A DNA stretch of 64,000 bases from Pyxidicoccus trucidator. Its GTDB lineage: Bacteria; Myxococcota; Myxococcia; Myxococcales; Myxococcaceae. A model generated the notes under the pieces. That model had not been told where the DNA came from. It searched no databases and worked only from the letters and a program-made list of their open reading frames with translations. The position numbers and the translations under genes are program-made. The stretch is taken from contig NZ_JAAIXZ010000028.1 in assembly GCF_010894435.1 (NCBI RefSeq), positions 87,122 through 151,121 of the forward strand, in the 5' to 3' direction. Positions 48,266 to 56,687 of this stretch are shown here, piece after piece. How positions within the stretch are numbered: position 1 is the first letter of the stretch; each line of letters opens with the position of its first letter.

Positions 48266-49948
48266 GTGACGTTGTTTCGAGTGTATCTGACTTCGCTGCT
48301 GGTCCTGGTTGTCGCCTGTGGTGATTCGAATCCTGCGGTGACACCTGATGCCGGCCAGACCCTGTCGGATGCGGGCGAGAAGACGCCTGATGCCGGCGAG
48401 GAGACGCCAGACGCGGGAGGCGAGACGCCGGACGCGGGGGGCGAGACGCCGGACGCGGGGGGCGAGGCGCCGGACGCGGGAGGCGAGACACCTGACGCGG
48501 GAGGCGAGACACCTGACGCGGGAGCCGAGACACCTGACGCGGGAAGCGAGACACCGGACGCGGGAGCCGAGACGCCGGACGCGGGAGCAGGGACGCCGGA
48601 CGCGGGCGAGAATCCCGAGGTGAGCGTCATCGACAACTGGGGCTTCGAAGAATGGCCCGGTGAGCTTCCGAGCATGTGGTTCGGGAGCAAGTCGAATATC
48701 TCCACCGACGGGGTGCAGAAGGTGACGACGAATGCCTTCGAAGGCGTGAACGCGGCCCGGCTGGCCAACCCTTCGACCGCGCACAAGCGCTTCAGCACCC
48801 TGGCGAAGTCGATGCCCGCCGGCCGCTACTTCTGCACCTACCAGGTGCGGGGCTCCGGTGACGTTCGAAACGCCTTCTTCGACGACGACTACTCCACCTA
48901 CTCGGCCTACACCACGGTCGACACCGAGGAGTGGGAAGAGCTGGCGTACGACTTCAACCTCGCCGCCGACGTCTTCGACACCTTCGAGCTCATCTTCAGC
49001 GTCCGCAATACCAGCGACGAGCATCTGCTCATCGACGACGTGCGCTGCGTGCGGGCCGTCGAGCCGTGTGATCAGGTCAGTTGCGAGGCCTGGGAGCGTT
49101 GTGTGAATGCCACCGCCACCTGCGAACCGCTCTCCGGTCGCTGCAACGACGCCGCGGACTGCAGCGAGTGGCAGGCCTGCGACGAGACCCACACGTGTGG
49201 GGTCGCTGAGGGGCGCTGCACCCGTCACGCTGATTGCGCGGGGACCCCGGAGACGCCGGTCTGCGAATACGCCACGCACCTCTGCGTTGAGGGCGACCCC
49301 TGCGCCGGCGTCACCTGCAGCCACCCGGCGACGAGCTGCAACCCCACGAGCGGCGTGTGCGAGCTGGCCGAAGGGGCCTGCTTCACCACCTACGACTGCC
49401 GCGGTGCGCTCCCTGCCTGCGACGCGGCAACCCGGCGCTGCGTTTCCGCCGCTCACCCCTCGAACATCATCCGCAACGGTGGATTCGAAGCCTGGAGCAC
49501 CTATTACATCCCCTACCACGGGGACCATTACATCCCCGACGACTGGTACGGCATCGACAACGGCGTCTCCGACCCGGGCTCCGAGATCAAGCCCTCGCGC
49601 CTCGTGCTCTACACGAACGCGGTGCACGGCGGCTCGAGGGCGCTGCAGTTCGTTGTCCCTCTCCAGGTGGCCGAGCGCTTCTCTCTCGAGAAGTTCGACG
49701 TCCCGAGCGGCAACTACTCCTGTTCGTATCGGGTGCGAGGCCACGGCAGCATTCGCCATCGCATCTATTCGAGCGGCGGCTGGAGCGCGCAGACCGACTT
49801 CCTCGTCGTCGACAGCGACGAATGGCAGCCGGTGTTCTTCCGCTTCACCGGCAACGTGCACGACTGGCGCCTGCTCTTCTATCCGAGCCGCAGCGAGGCC
49901 GGACGCGACCACCTCCAGCTCGACGACGTCGTCTGCACGAAGGACTAG
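48266..49948 (+). CDS. lipoprotein with TPDAG repeats and carbohydrate-binding-like domains
   Basis: The 560-residue product starts at GTG 48266 (GGAGG seven bases before), with a lipobox VLVVACG. Residues about 25-115 are a low-complexity repeat of ETPDAGG units. After it come two similar modules separated by a Cys-rich EGF-like or DSL-like region: one with NWGFEEWPGELPSMWFG, the other with NGGFEAWSTYYIPYHGD, both of CBM_4_9/galactose-binding-like pattern. Thus it is likely a surface adhesin or glycan-binding protein. The region 47953-48265 upstream has only fragmentary reading frames. Confidence 0.75.
   Translation: MTLFRVYLTSLLVLVVACGDSNPAVTPDAGQTLSDAGEKTPDAGEETPDAGGETPDAGGETPDAGGEAPDAGGETPDAGGETPDAGAETPDAGSETPDAGAETPDAGAGTPDAGENPEVSVIDNWGFEEWPGELPSMWFGSKSNISTDGVQKVTTNAFEGVNAARLANPSTAHKRFSTLAKSMPAGRYFCTYQVRGSGDVRNAFFDDDYSTYSAYTTVDTEEWEELAYDFNLAADVFDTFELIFSVRNTSDEHLLIDDVRCVRAVEPCDQVSCEAWERCVNATATCEPLSGRCNDAADCSEWQACDETHTCGVAEGRCTRHADCAGTPETPVCEYATHLCVEGDPCAGVTCSHPATSCNPTSGVCELAEGACFTTYDCRGALPACDAATRRCVSAAHPSNIIRNGGFEAWSTYYIPYHGDHYIPDDWYGIDNGVSDPGSEIKPSRLVLYTNAVHGGSRALQFVVPLQVAERFSLEKFDVPSGNYSCSYRVRGHGSIRHRIYSSGGWSAQTDFLVVDSDEWQPVFFRFTGNVHDWRLLFYPSRSEAGRDHLQLDDVVCTKD
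48341..48610 (+). repeat. TPDAG minisatellite inside the lipoprotein gene
   Basis: About twelve tandem units of 21 bp encode (G/A)ETPDAG, with small variation (EKTPDAG, EAPDAG, SETPDAG). It is a likely length-variable linker between the lipid anchor and the first binding domain. Confidence 0.85.
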
Positions 49949-50071
49949 GCGCCTCGTGGCGAAGGGGCCGACCCGAAGTCGGCCTCGGCGCCGCTGGCCA
50001 TCGTCATTGACGGCAATGGCGATACCAGCGGCGACAAGATGGCTTACGAGTGCGTGTCGGCGGGACACCCG

Positions 50072-51248
50072 CTAGTACGCGACGCGGAACACCAGGTCGT
50101 CGTGGTCGTCGAAGGTGTTTCCATTGGACGTGCACGGTGCCGCCACACCCTGGTAGCGGAATCGCGCGCGGAGGGCCTGAAGGCCGCTGGCCCCGCTCGC
50201 CGGCAGTGTGAAGGTGGTCCCCAGCACGTTCATGCCGGACGCCACCGGCGTGAAGGTGCCCACGAGCGACCACACCGGGCTCTGGGCCTCCGGCGCGAAG
50301 TACAAATCCAGGTGGTCCTCGGCGAAGCCGCTGAAGGCCCACACGATGGTCTCCAGGCGCACGGGCTTGCCGGGCGCCAACGGGGTGCCGTCAAAGGTGA
50401 AGATGCGGATGCGGTCGACCGACTCGTCCACGTGGAAGGTGCCGGACGTGCCATCCGCGCAAGCGCCCTGGAGCGTGTTGGGCGCATACAGCTCCGGTCC
50501 TACCGGGCCCCGACCATTGAGCAGCGTGCCCGAGTCACACCGCCGGGTGTTACCGGCCCAGTCCGAGGCGACGGCGACCAGCGTGTGCGTGCCGGGCTTC
50601 TGGGTCGAGTCCCAGGTCGTCGTGAACGGCTGGGTCATCGAATAGGGCGTCAGGCGCACGCCATCCACCTCGAAGGCGACCCAGGCCAGGACCTGGGCAT
50701 CGCTCGCGGTGGCGCGGAGGGTCACGATGCCGCTCACCTGCGCTCCGTTCGCGGGAGCCGTGATGACCGACGACGTCGGCGGCGTGTTGTCCACGCTCAC
50801 GCTCGCGCCACCGCCGTTGGACACGTTCCCCGCGCGGTCCGTGGCCCGGTAGCTGATGGTATGGGGACCATCCGGCAGCCCCACCGTGTTCCACACGAAG
50901 GAGTAGCTGACTCCGCTGTGGCCGGGCACCGTCCCCAGGAAGACGGTCGAGTCCTGGTAGAAGTCCACCCTGGCCACGCCCGAGCCGGTCTCGACCGCAC
51001 TCATGCCCACGCTGACGTTGCCGCGCACGTAGCCGCGCGTGTGCTGGTTGTACGTGGGCAGGCCGTGCACGACAAACGGGGCCACGTTGTCCACGAAGAC
51101 GCTGACCGCCGGGGACGTGGCTTCGCCGTCCAGTCGTGGGATGGCGGAAGGACGTGGGACGAGTCGCCGACCTGCGCGACTGCCACGTCGGGTACGTCGA
51201 CTCCCCGGGCAACCGCGCCTCGAGATGAAGAGGTCCAGGCGTCTCATG
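50072..51248 (-). pseudogene. 5'-truncated secreted protein remnant with Ig-like modules
   Basis: On the minus strand a good frame encodes Ig-like modules (VDNVAPFVVHG, then VDFYQDSTVFLGTVPG and VDNTPPTSSVITAPANGAQ) and a C-terminal domain ending in DDHDDLVFRVAY, a tail found on many secreted proteases and hydrolases. Upstream of about 51130 the frame becomes Arg-rich and runs into the plus-strand gene, and there is no signal peptide or catalytic domain. It is best read as the 3' remainder of a larger gene. The boundary at 51248 (an in-frame ATG) is arbitrary. Confidence 0.55.
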
Positions 51249-51410
51249 CCCGCCAGTCCCTGTGAAAAAACATCAGCGATTACAGGGTCTTGGGTGGGCC
51301 GTCCCGCCTCGCCCTCGCAGATGGAAAAAAGGGGCCTGGCTGACGCAACCCGCGCTCGCAGGTTGCGATAATCCATGCAGGTTCCATCCCATTTTTTCGC
51401 GAGGCCCTCC

Positions 51411-52457
51411 ATGGGTTTCCCCGACATCAAGAAGACCTTCAACGCCGTCCGCACCAACGTCCAGAAGACCGTCCAGGACGTCCAGAAGACCGTCCAGGAC
51501 AACAAGAGCCTCATCTCGGGCGGGATCGCGGTCGCGACCAAGAGCGCGAAGGCCTTCGGCTTCAGCAAGGACGCCTTCCAGCAGATCAAGAACATCAAGC
51601 AGGGCGCGGAGGGGCTGCTCGGGAAGACGAACCTGGACTTCATCCGCAACCCCACCTTCTCCCAGGGGTTCAAGGGCGTCGCCAAGTTCGGCGCGACCAT
51701 GAACGCGGCCATGCGTTACGCGGGCATCCCCGGTGCGGTGATGGCGGGCGCCACGGCCGTCAAGGACATCCGCCAGGCCATCCGTACGGGCAGCAAGGAC
51801 GACATCATCTCGGCCACGCGGTCGACCCTGGACGCGACCAAGGCCGGCATCACCGCCGCGACGGGCGGCATCGTCGGCGGCAAGGTGATGGGCGGCGTCC
51901 TCGGCGGCACCATCATGAAGGGCAAGCTGGACGCCGGGATGAAGGCCGTCGACGCCTTCAAGAAGGCCCTCCCGAACGCCAGCGACGACGTGCTCAAGGC
52001 CGTCAAGAACGCCGCCACCAAGGGCATCTTCGAGGCTGGCACGGCGAAGACCGTGGGCCGGGCCGTCAGCGCCGCCGCTGGGGACGCCGCGAAGGCGGGC
52101 AGCACCCTGGCCAAGGGCATCCTGGGCAGCGGCACGCGCTCCGCCGCCAAGGCCGCGCTGGCCACGGTGGGCCGGGAGGCCGGTGAGGCCGCCGTCAAGG
52201 CGGGCGCGAAGGCCGCCGCGGGCACTGCCGCCAAGGCGCTGGGCCGGTTCGCTCCGGGCGTCAACGTGGCCATTGCGGCCGTCGACGTGGCCAACGCGGG
52301 CGCGACGCTGATGGACAAGAACGCGAGCACGGGCAAGAAGGTGACGTCGGTCATCACCGCGGTGGGCTCCATCGCCGCGGCCACCAACATCCCCATCGTC
52401 AGCCAGGTGGGCGCCGCGGTCTCCACGGTGTCCAGCATCGTGGGCGCCTTCTTCTAA
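51411..52457 (+). CDS. glycine-zipper-rich protein of unknown function
   Basis: The 348-residue protein starts MGFPDIKKTFNAVRTNVQKT with GAGG six bases before, then has an amphipathic repeat (QKTVQDVQKTVQD). It is very Ala/Gly/Lys-rich, with glycine-zipper-like stretches such as TGGIVGGKVMGGVLGGTIM and hydrophobic ends NIPIVSQVGAAVSTVSSIVG. This pattern suggests membrane-inserting or pore-forming potential, but no family is recognised and no classical signal peptide is seen. A trigger-factor-like gene follows after about 120 bp, which may be its dedicated chaperone. Confidence 0.72.
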   Translation: MGFPDIKKTFNAVRTNVQKTVQDVQKTVQDNKSLISGGIAVATKSAKAFGFSKDAFQQIKNIKQGAEGLLGKTNLDFIRNPTFSQGFKGVAKFGATMNAAMRYAGIPGAVMAGATAVKDIRQAIRTGSKDDIISATRSTLDATKAGITAATGGIVGGKVMGGVLGGTIMKGKLDAGMKAVDAFKKALPNASDDVLKAVKNAATKGIFEAGTAKTVGRAVSAAAGDAAKAGSTLAKGILGSGTRSAAKAALATVGREAGEAAVKAGAKAAAGTAAKALGRFAPGVNVAIAAVDVANAGATLMDKNASTGKKVTSVITAVGSIAAATNIPIVSQVGAAVSTVSSIVGAFF

Positions 52458-52578
52458 GCGGCCATCCCTTCGTGGTTTGTCAGAGCGGCTCGGCTGGACT
52501 ATGCCTACGTCCATGCCGAGCCGTCGCTTTGTTCCCCATTGGCGCGGACGCTGGCAGGCCTACCTTCCGGGAGCATTC

Positions 52579-53664
52579 GTGAGCAGCAATCAAGGGACGC
52601 AAGGACCAGGTCGGGGTGTCGAGCGCCTTCTGAAGATGAGCCCGGTGGTGAGCACCGCCTCCGCCGAGGCCCTCAAGCTTCCCAGCGTGCAGGCCCCCTC
52701 ACTGGAGGGACTCGCCGTGCGCGTTCCCACCCCGGACGACCTGACCGAGGAGGACCTGCTGCGCGGCTTCCACGAGAAGCGCCGGGCCCTGGCCACGTCG
52801 CGCGAGCGTCAGCAGGGCGAGTCGCTGGAGCTGGGCGACGACGTCCAGCTCAACATCGTGGGCTACTGCGATGGGAAGCTCATCCCCTTTTCCGCGCGCT
52901 TCGGCATGACGACGGAGCTGGCGCCCATCGAGGCGCTGCCCGGGTTCTGCGAGGCCGTGGCGGAGGGGGGCAAGGTGGGCGAGTCCATGCAGATTGCCCT
53001 CGAGCTTCCGGAGACCTACCCGGTGGAGCACCTCCAGGGGAAGCCGGCGCGCTTCCTGGTGGACATCGTGGCCGCCCGCGAGGTGACGCTGCTGCCGGAG
53101 AGCTCCCCCGAGTTCTTTGAGAAGCTCGGGATGGGCAGCACCCTGGAAGAGGTCATGGACAACCTCCGCGAGGAGCTGGAGGACGAGCTCGCGGGCCAGC
53201 TCTGGGTGCAGGCCCAGGACATGGTGCTGGACGAGGTGGCCCGGCGCGCTCCGGTGGAGCTGCCGCGGGCGCTGCTGGACGAGGAGCTGCGCCGCCGCTG
53301 GGTCCAGGCCGAGGGCAAGGCCATGGTCGAGTACCAGTTCGACGTCGAGGAGCAGCAGGAGGCGCTCCAGGGCTGGCTCGCGGACCCCACCACGCGCGCG
53401 GACGCCGAGCGCCGGCTGCACATCGGCATCGTGCTGAAGGCCGTCACCGAGGCCGAGAAGCTGCAGCTCACCCCGGAGAAGCTCGAGGAGCTGATTCGCG
53501 ACCACATGGAGCCCTTCGGGTTCAGCGCGGAGGACGTCCACGCCGCCCTGCGCGAGACGCCGGAGACGACCCGGCGCCTGACCGAGCTGGGCTGGTACCT
53601 GCTCGCCGTGGAGCACGTCATGAACAAGGCGAAGGTCACCTTCGAGGGGGCGGAGCAGGGCTGA
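52579..53664 (+). CDS. trigger-factor-like chaperone without ribosome-binding domain
   Basis: The 361-residue protein begins at a GTG with GGGAG seven bases before. From about residue 85 it has an FKBP-type domain, DDVQLNIVGYCDGKLIPFSA, and then PGFCEAVAEGGKVGESMQIA, followed by the C-terminal chaperone arms of trigger factor (for example DNLREELEDELAGQLWVQAQ, then DEVARRAPVELPRALLDEEL). The N-terminal ribosome-binding domain with its GFRxGK signature is missing and is replaced by about 80 non-homologous residues. So it is likely a specialised chaperone, maybe for the glycine-zipper protein encoded just before. The start could be later, at ATG 52636. Confidence 0.75.
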   Translation: MSSNQGTQGPGRGVERLLKMSPVVSTASAEALKLPSVQAPSLEGLAVRVPTPDDLTEEDLLRGFHEKRRALATSRERQQGESLELGDDVQLNIVGYCDGKLIPFSARFGMTTELAPIEALPGFCEAVAEGGKVGESMQIALELPETYPVEHLQGKPARFLVDIVAAREVTLLPESSPEFFEKLGMGSTLEEVMDNLREELEDELAGQLWVQAQDMVLDEVARRAPVELPRALLDEELRRRWVQAEGKAMVEYQFDVEEQQEALQGWLADPTTRADAERRLHIGIVLKAVTEAEKLQLTPEKLEELIRDHMEPFGFSAEDVHAALRETPETTRRLTELGWYLLAVEHVMNKAKVTFEGAEQG

Positions 53665-53680
53665 GGCTCCTCGCACGAGC

Positions 53681-53698
53681 GCGCCCCACTTGGGGCGC
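53681..53698. terminator. hairpin between convergent genes
   Basis: GCGCCCC and GGGGCGC flank a four-base ACTT loop. It is 17 bp after the chaperone-like stop and before the stop of the minus-strand membrane protein, so a bidirectional terminator is plausible; there is no T tract. Confidence 0.45.
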
Positions 53699-53733
53699 AC
53701 TCACGGGGAGCACGTCCCGCCGCTGCTTCACCG

Positions 53734-54108
53734 TCAGCTCTCGCTGAACCACAGCCCCAGGCCGCCCAGCAGGCCCAGGCCCACGAACAGCATGGCAAGC
53801 ATCCACGTCTGGCGGCGCGACCACTTGAGCAACTCGCCATACCGGTAGCCACACACCAGCACGAGGCCGGCGAACCCCAGGCAGATGGACACGGGCCCCA
53901 GGGCGACCAGCGCCTTGCGTGCCGTCCCGCTTACGTCGAGGACCGCCAGCAGCAACAACGGCCCGAAGCCGATGACGAGCAGGACGAGCACGAGTCCGAG
54001 GCCCTTCACCGACTCGGGACTGGACAGGTCCATGAAGTCCAGGAACCGCCGCCACCAGGTGCGGGGCGGCTCCGGCGGCTCACGCGGAGCGAAGGGTCGG
54101 TGCGCCAT
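53734..54108 (-). CDS. small three-helix membrane protein
   Basis: The 124-residue protein begins MAHRPFAPREPPEPPRTWWR, followed by three hydrophobic helices (VKGLGLVLVLLVIGFGPLLL; ALGPVSICLGFAGLVLVCGY; LAMLFVGLGLLGGLGLWF). No family is recognised. GGAAG lies seven bases before the ATG at 54108. It is a likely inner-membrane protein of unknown role. Confidence 0.6.
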   Translation of the reverse strand: MAHRPFAPREPPEPPRTWWRRFLDFMDLSSPESVKGLGLVLVLLVIGFGPLLLLAVLDVSGTARKALVALGPVSICLGFAGLVLVCGYRYGELLKWSRRQTWMLAMLFVGLGLLGGLGLWFSES

Positions 54109-54339
54109 GGAATGTCTTCCAACCCCGAAAGGGGACGGTCTGGAGTGAAGCCAGCGTGCCACGATTTCGGGAGGTGCGGCGCCTTTTCAACGCGGGGCTC
54201 GTCGCCCCGACAGGGCTTCCTACACGCTCTGCCCGGGAGCGACACGCCTCCTGCACGTTGAAAGGGGCGGCTCCAAGTTCGCGGCTCGAAGCTGACTGTG
54301 GCAGGACGCAGCTGCCGACTCTCTCGCATGGAGCCAACG

Positions 54340-54696
54340 ATGATTCTCGCTACGTGTCACTGCGGTCGCGTGTCGCTCGAGGTGCCGTCCGAGCCCACCG
54401 AAGTCACCGACTGCACCTGCTCCATCTGTTGCCGCTACGGGGTGCTGTGGGCGTACTACTCGCCTCGACAGGTCCGCGTTCGTACGGAAGGGACTGCCCA
54501 GGACACGTACCAGTGGGGCGAGCAGAAGATTGCCTTCCATCGTTGCGCCCACTGCGGCTGTGTTTCGCACTGGGCGTCGCTGGACCCGGCGAGAGACCGG
54601 ATGGGTGTCAACGCCCGGCTCATGCCGCTCGAGCTTCTGTCGAAGGTGCGCGTACGGCACCTCGACGGCGCCGGCACCGAGCAGTACCTCGACTGA
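54340..54696 (+). CDS. GFA-family (glutathione-dependent formaldehyde-activating-like) protein
   Basis: The 118-residue protein carries the zinc-binding pattern of the GFA family: CHCG near the N-terminus, CTCSIC about thirty residues on, and HRCAHCG further on. Only one GFA member has been shown to act on S-hydroxymethylglutathione, so the true substrate here is unknown. GGAG lies about seven bases before the ATG at 54340. In-frame starts at 54328 and 54298 exist. Confidence 0.82.
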   Translation: MILATCHCGRVSLEVPSEPTEVTDCTCSICCRYGVLWAYYSPRQVRVRTEGTAQDTYQWGEQKIAFHRCAHCGCVSHWASLDPARDRMGVNARLMPLELLSKVRVRHLDGAGTEQYLD

Positions 54697-55046
54697 CGCG
54701 CACGGAATCGCGTGCATCCCACTCGCTCAGGCGTTCTCGTACGACTTGTTCATTTCCCTCTGGGCCCGGCGGTTCACGAGAGAAATCTCCTGTTGGACGA
54801 AATCAAGCGCAGGGGCATCTCGTTGCCTATGGCGAGGACAGGGGATGACTCTCGGCAGAAAGGGCGGGGACACCAGTTGCGCAATGCGCCATTGTCATAC
54901 GCTCGGGGTCAACAATGCCTCACCCTGCCGTCAGCGTATGTGGCCGCCGCAATTGTGTCGCTATAGCAAGTCCATGCGTGTAATAACCCCTGCGCCCAGT
55001 GCTGATTTACGTCGTCACCACAGGGAATCGCGAAAGGGAGAGAACG
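54697..55046. other. intergenic region, no clear gene
   Basis: This 350-bp stretch shows only weak, non-homologous frames. It is moderately AT-richer than the average of the window and forms the upstream region of the Cys-rich-tail lipoprotein gene. Confidence 0.45.
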
Positions 55047-55595
55047 ATGAGCGTGATTGATTTCAAGGCTTTGGCTATTGCTGCTTTGCTCACCGCGACG
55101 ACATTCGGCTGTCAAGCTGGCACGGACCTGTCGGAGACTTCCGAGGCTGCTGTGCAGGACCGTGAGGGTAGCGGCCTTCACATCACGGCGGCTACGGTGA
55201 AGGCGCTTGATGAGGGCATTCATCTCCGCCTGGACGGACAGGCACAGGGCGACGTGATTACGTTTGACCCCGCGCGCGGTCAGATCGACTTCAGCCGTAT
55301 TTCGCTCGTCGCAGGTGGTCAGCAAGCTGCAATGGACCGCTGGCTGCAGGAGGCTGCACAGCAGAGGGGCATTGATGCCCAAGAGCTTGAGAAGAGCATC
55401 TTTTTCGTAAGGCTAACTCCGAGCGCGGCTTCGCTCGAGTCCTGGGAGAGTCCTAATCCTCAGCAACAGGGGCGTTGTACGGACTGCTGCACAGAGGGGA
55501 TGTGTTGCTACGCGGGATACGGCTGCCATTACGATACGCATTCGGCGCAGACAATCTGCACCTGCATTGTCTTTGAGTGCTGCGGGGCAAGCTGA
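55047..55595 (+). CDS. lipoprotein with a ten-cysteine tail
   Basis: The 182-residue product starts MSVIDFKALAIAALLTATTF and has a lipobox TTFGC. A middle part of about 110 residues has no recognised fold. The last 40 residues contain ten cysteines in the pattern C-x2-CC-x4-CC-x5-C-x10-C-x1-C-x4-CC, ending GAS. GGGAGAGAACG precedes the ATG. It could be a small metal-binding or disulfide-knotted tail, or a precursor of a modified peptide; this cannot be decided. I do not recognise a family. Codon use is less GC-biased than in its neighbours. Confidence 0.7.
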   Translation: MSVIDFKALAIAALLTATTFGCQAGTDLSETSEAAVQDREGSGLHITAATVKALDEGIHLRLDGQAQGDVITFDPARGQIDFSRISLVAGGQQAAMDRWLQEAAQQRGIDAQELEKSIFFVRLTPSAASLESWESPNPQQQGRCTDCCTEGMCCYAGYGCHYDTHSAQTICTCIVFECCGAS

Positions 55596-56013
55596 TTTAG
55601 CACCAAGAAGCCGCCGACGTCAGGCCACGCTGAGGCTCCAGGGAGTAGTTCTTGTCAGCAGTGTCTTTGTCCGTCGACGGAAGCGCGAGCAGCTGCCGTG
55701 CGTTCCGTCGACGGTAGTGATGTACAAATAGCAGCCGTACGTCGCCGCGCATGCGGCGAATCCGGCGGCACCACCACGTTGGCCGCATGCTGGAGCTGCC
55801 GCGCGTTTCGCCCATGAGCGCGTGCGTCTGCCGGGCGACCTCGTGAATCTGGGGACGAGCCTCGCCTTGAACTCCTCCAGGGTGCCACCACGAGCCAGAG
55901 TCTTCGCTTCATGTGGACACCCCCTCGACTGGCTGTTGAAGGTGAGGCGTGTCGCCAAGCCGATGGAGTCCGTATCCCCCCGCTGTGACGCGAGGGGAGA
56001 AGCAGCCGAGAGC
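55596..56013. other. gene-free stretch, possible relics
   Basis: This 418-bp region has no supportable gene. Minus-strand frames give YGCYLYITTVDGTHGSC and similar fragments that break within short distance, so a decayed gene is possible. Confidence 0.35.
55671..55714. repeat. 12-bp inverted repeat with palindromic arms
   Basis: CCGTCGACGGAA (55671-55682) and TTCCGTCGACGG (55703-55714) are exact inverted repeats with a 20-bp spacer; each arm also holds the palindrome CCGTCGACGG. It sits about 75 bp after the Cys-rich lipoprotein stop. Confidence 0.6.
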
Positions 56014-56562
56014 CTACTTCGCTCGATGCTGCACGACCGGGAAGTCAATCTCTGTCTTCGCCACCTCGTTCACGTAGTTGGTGAGCGTGTTGAGCGCCAC
56101 GTGCAGGACGATTTCGATTACCTGCCCATCGCTGTAACCCGCTGCCTTGACCGCCTGCACGTCCGCGTCGGTGACGTGGCCGCGCTCACGGGTGACCTGG
56201 GTGGCGAAGCGCACGGCGGCGGCGGCCATCGCGTCCATCGAGCCGCCCTCACGGTTCGCCGCCAGCTCCGCGTCATCCAGCCTGGCCAGGTTCTTGCCCA
56301 GGTAGGTGTGCGCGGAGAGGCAGTAGTCGCAGCCGTGGAGCTCCGCGACAGCCATCGCAATGCGTTCGCGGGTGCGGGCATCGAGCTGGCCCTTTCCAAG
56401 CGCCCCATTGAGTCCAAGGTAGCCCTCGAGGGCGGCGGGGCTGTTCGCGACGACGCGGAACAGGTTGGGCGCGACGCCGAGCTGCTTCTTGACCGCCTCG
56501 AGCAGGGGCTGAGCCGCGGCAGGGGACGCTTCGATGGAGGCCGGAGTAGGGATGCGCGACAT
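56014..56562 (-). CDS. carboxymuconolactone decarboxylase/AhpD-family protein
   Basis: The 182-residue protein has the AhpD-type CxxC motif in ELHGCDYCLSAHTYLG, with the following His, and the family's helical pattern (GYLGLNGALGKGQLDARTRE). Such proteins act as peroxidase or alkylhydroperoxidase-like enzymes. AAGGAAG is about six bases before the ATG at 56562; an extended frame to 56658 would run into the divergent promoter. It diverges from a LysR-type regulator gene, probably its controller. Confidence 0.88.
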   Translation of the reverse strand: MSRIPTPASIEASPAAAQPLLEAVKKQLGVAPNLFRVVANSPAALEGYLGLNGALGKGQLDARTRERIAMAVAELHGCDYCLSAHTYLGKNLARLDDAELAANREGGSMDAMAAAAVRFATQVTRERGHVTDADVQAVKAAGYSDGQVIEIVLHVALNTLTNYVNEVAKTEIDFPVVQHRAK

Positions 56563-56687
56563 GGGGAGCTTCCTTTCGGGTGGGGGGCGGAGCCATTCGT
56601 CCGCCGCCCCAACAACGTGCCCCCTCCCGAGCACTGCAACAATCCTGCTCCTTGACACTTCACTGTTTCAGCTCTTGCAATAATGAA

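Noticed and set aside
48082..48798. minus-strand Pro/Ala/Ser/Gly repeat protein over the minisatellite
   Set aside because: It is the antisense of the TPDAG repeat; the plus strand has a lipobox, ribosome-binding site and recognisable domains.
51121..51160. Asp-box (SWDGGRTW) of a sialidase on the plus strand
   Set aside because: A single box in a frame that is otherwise the reverse of the Ig-module remnant, with no neighbouring repeats.
54712..54966. 84-residue frame after the GFA gene
   Set aside because: No ribosome-binding site, no family resemblance and unbiased composition; considered intergenic.
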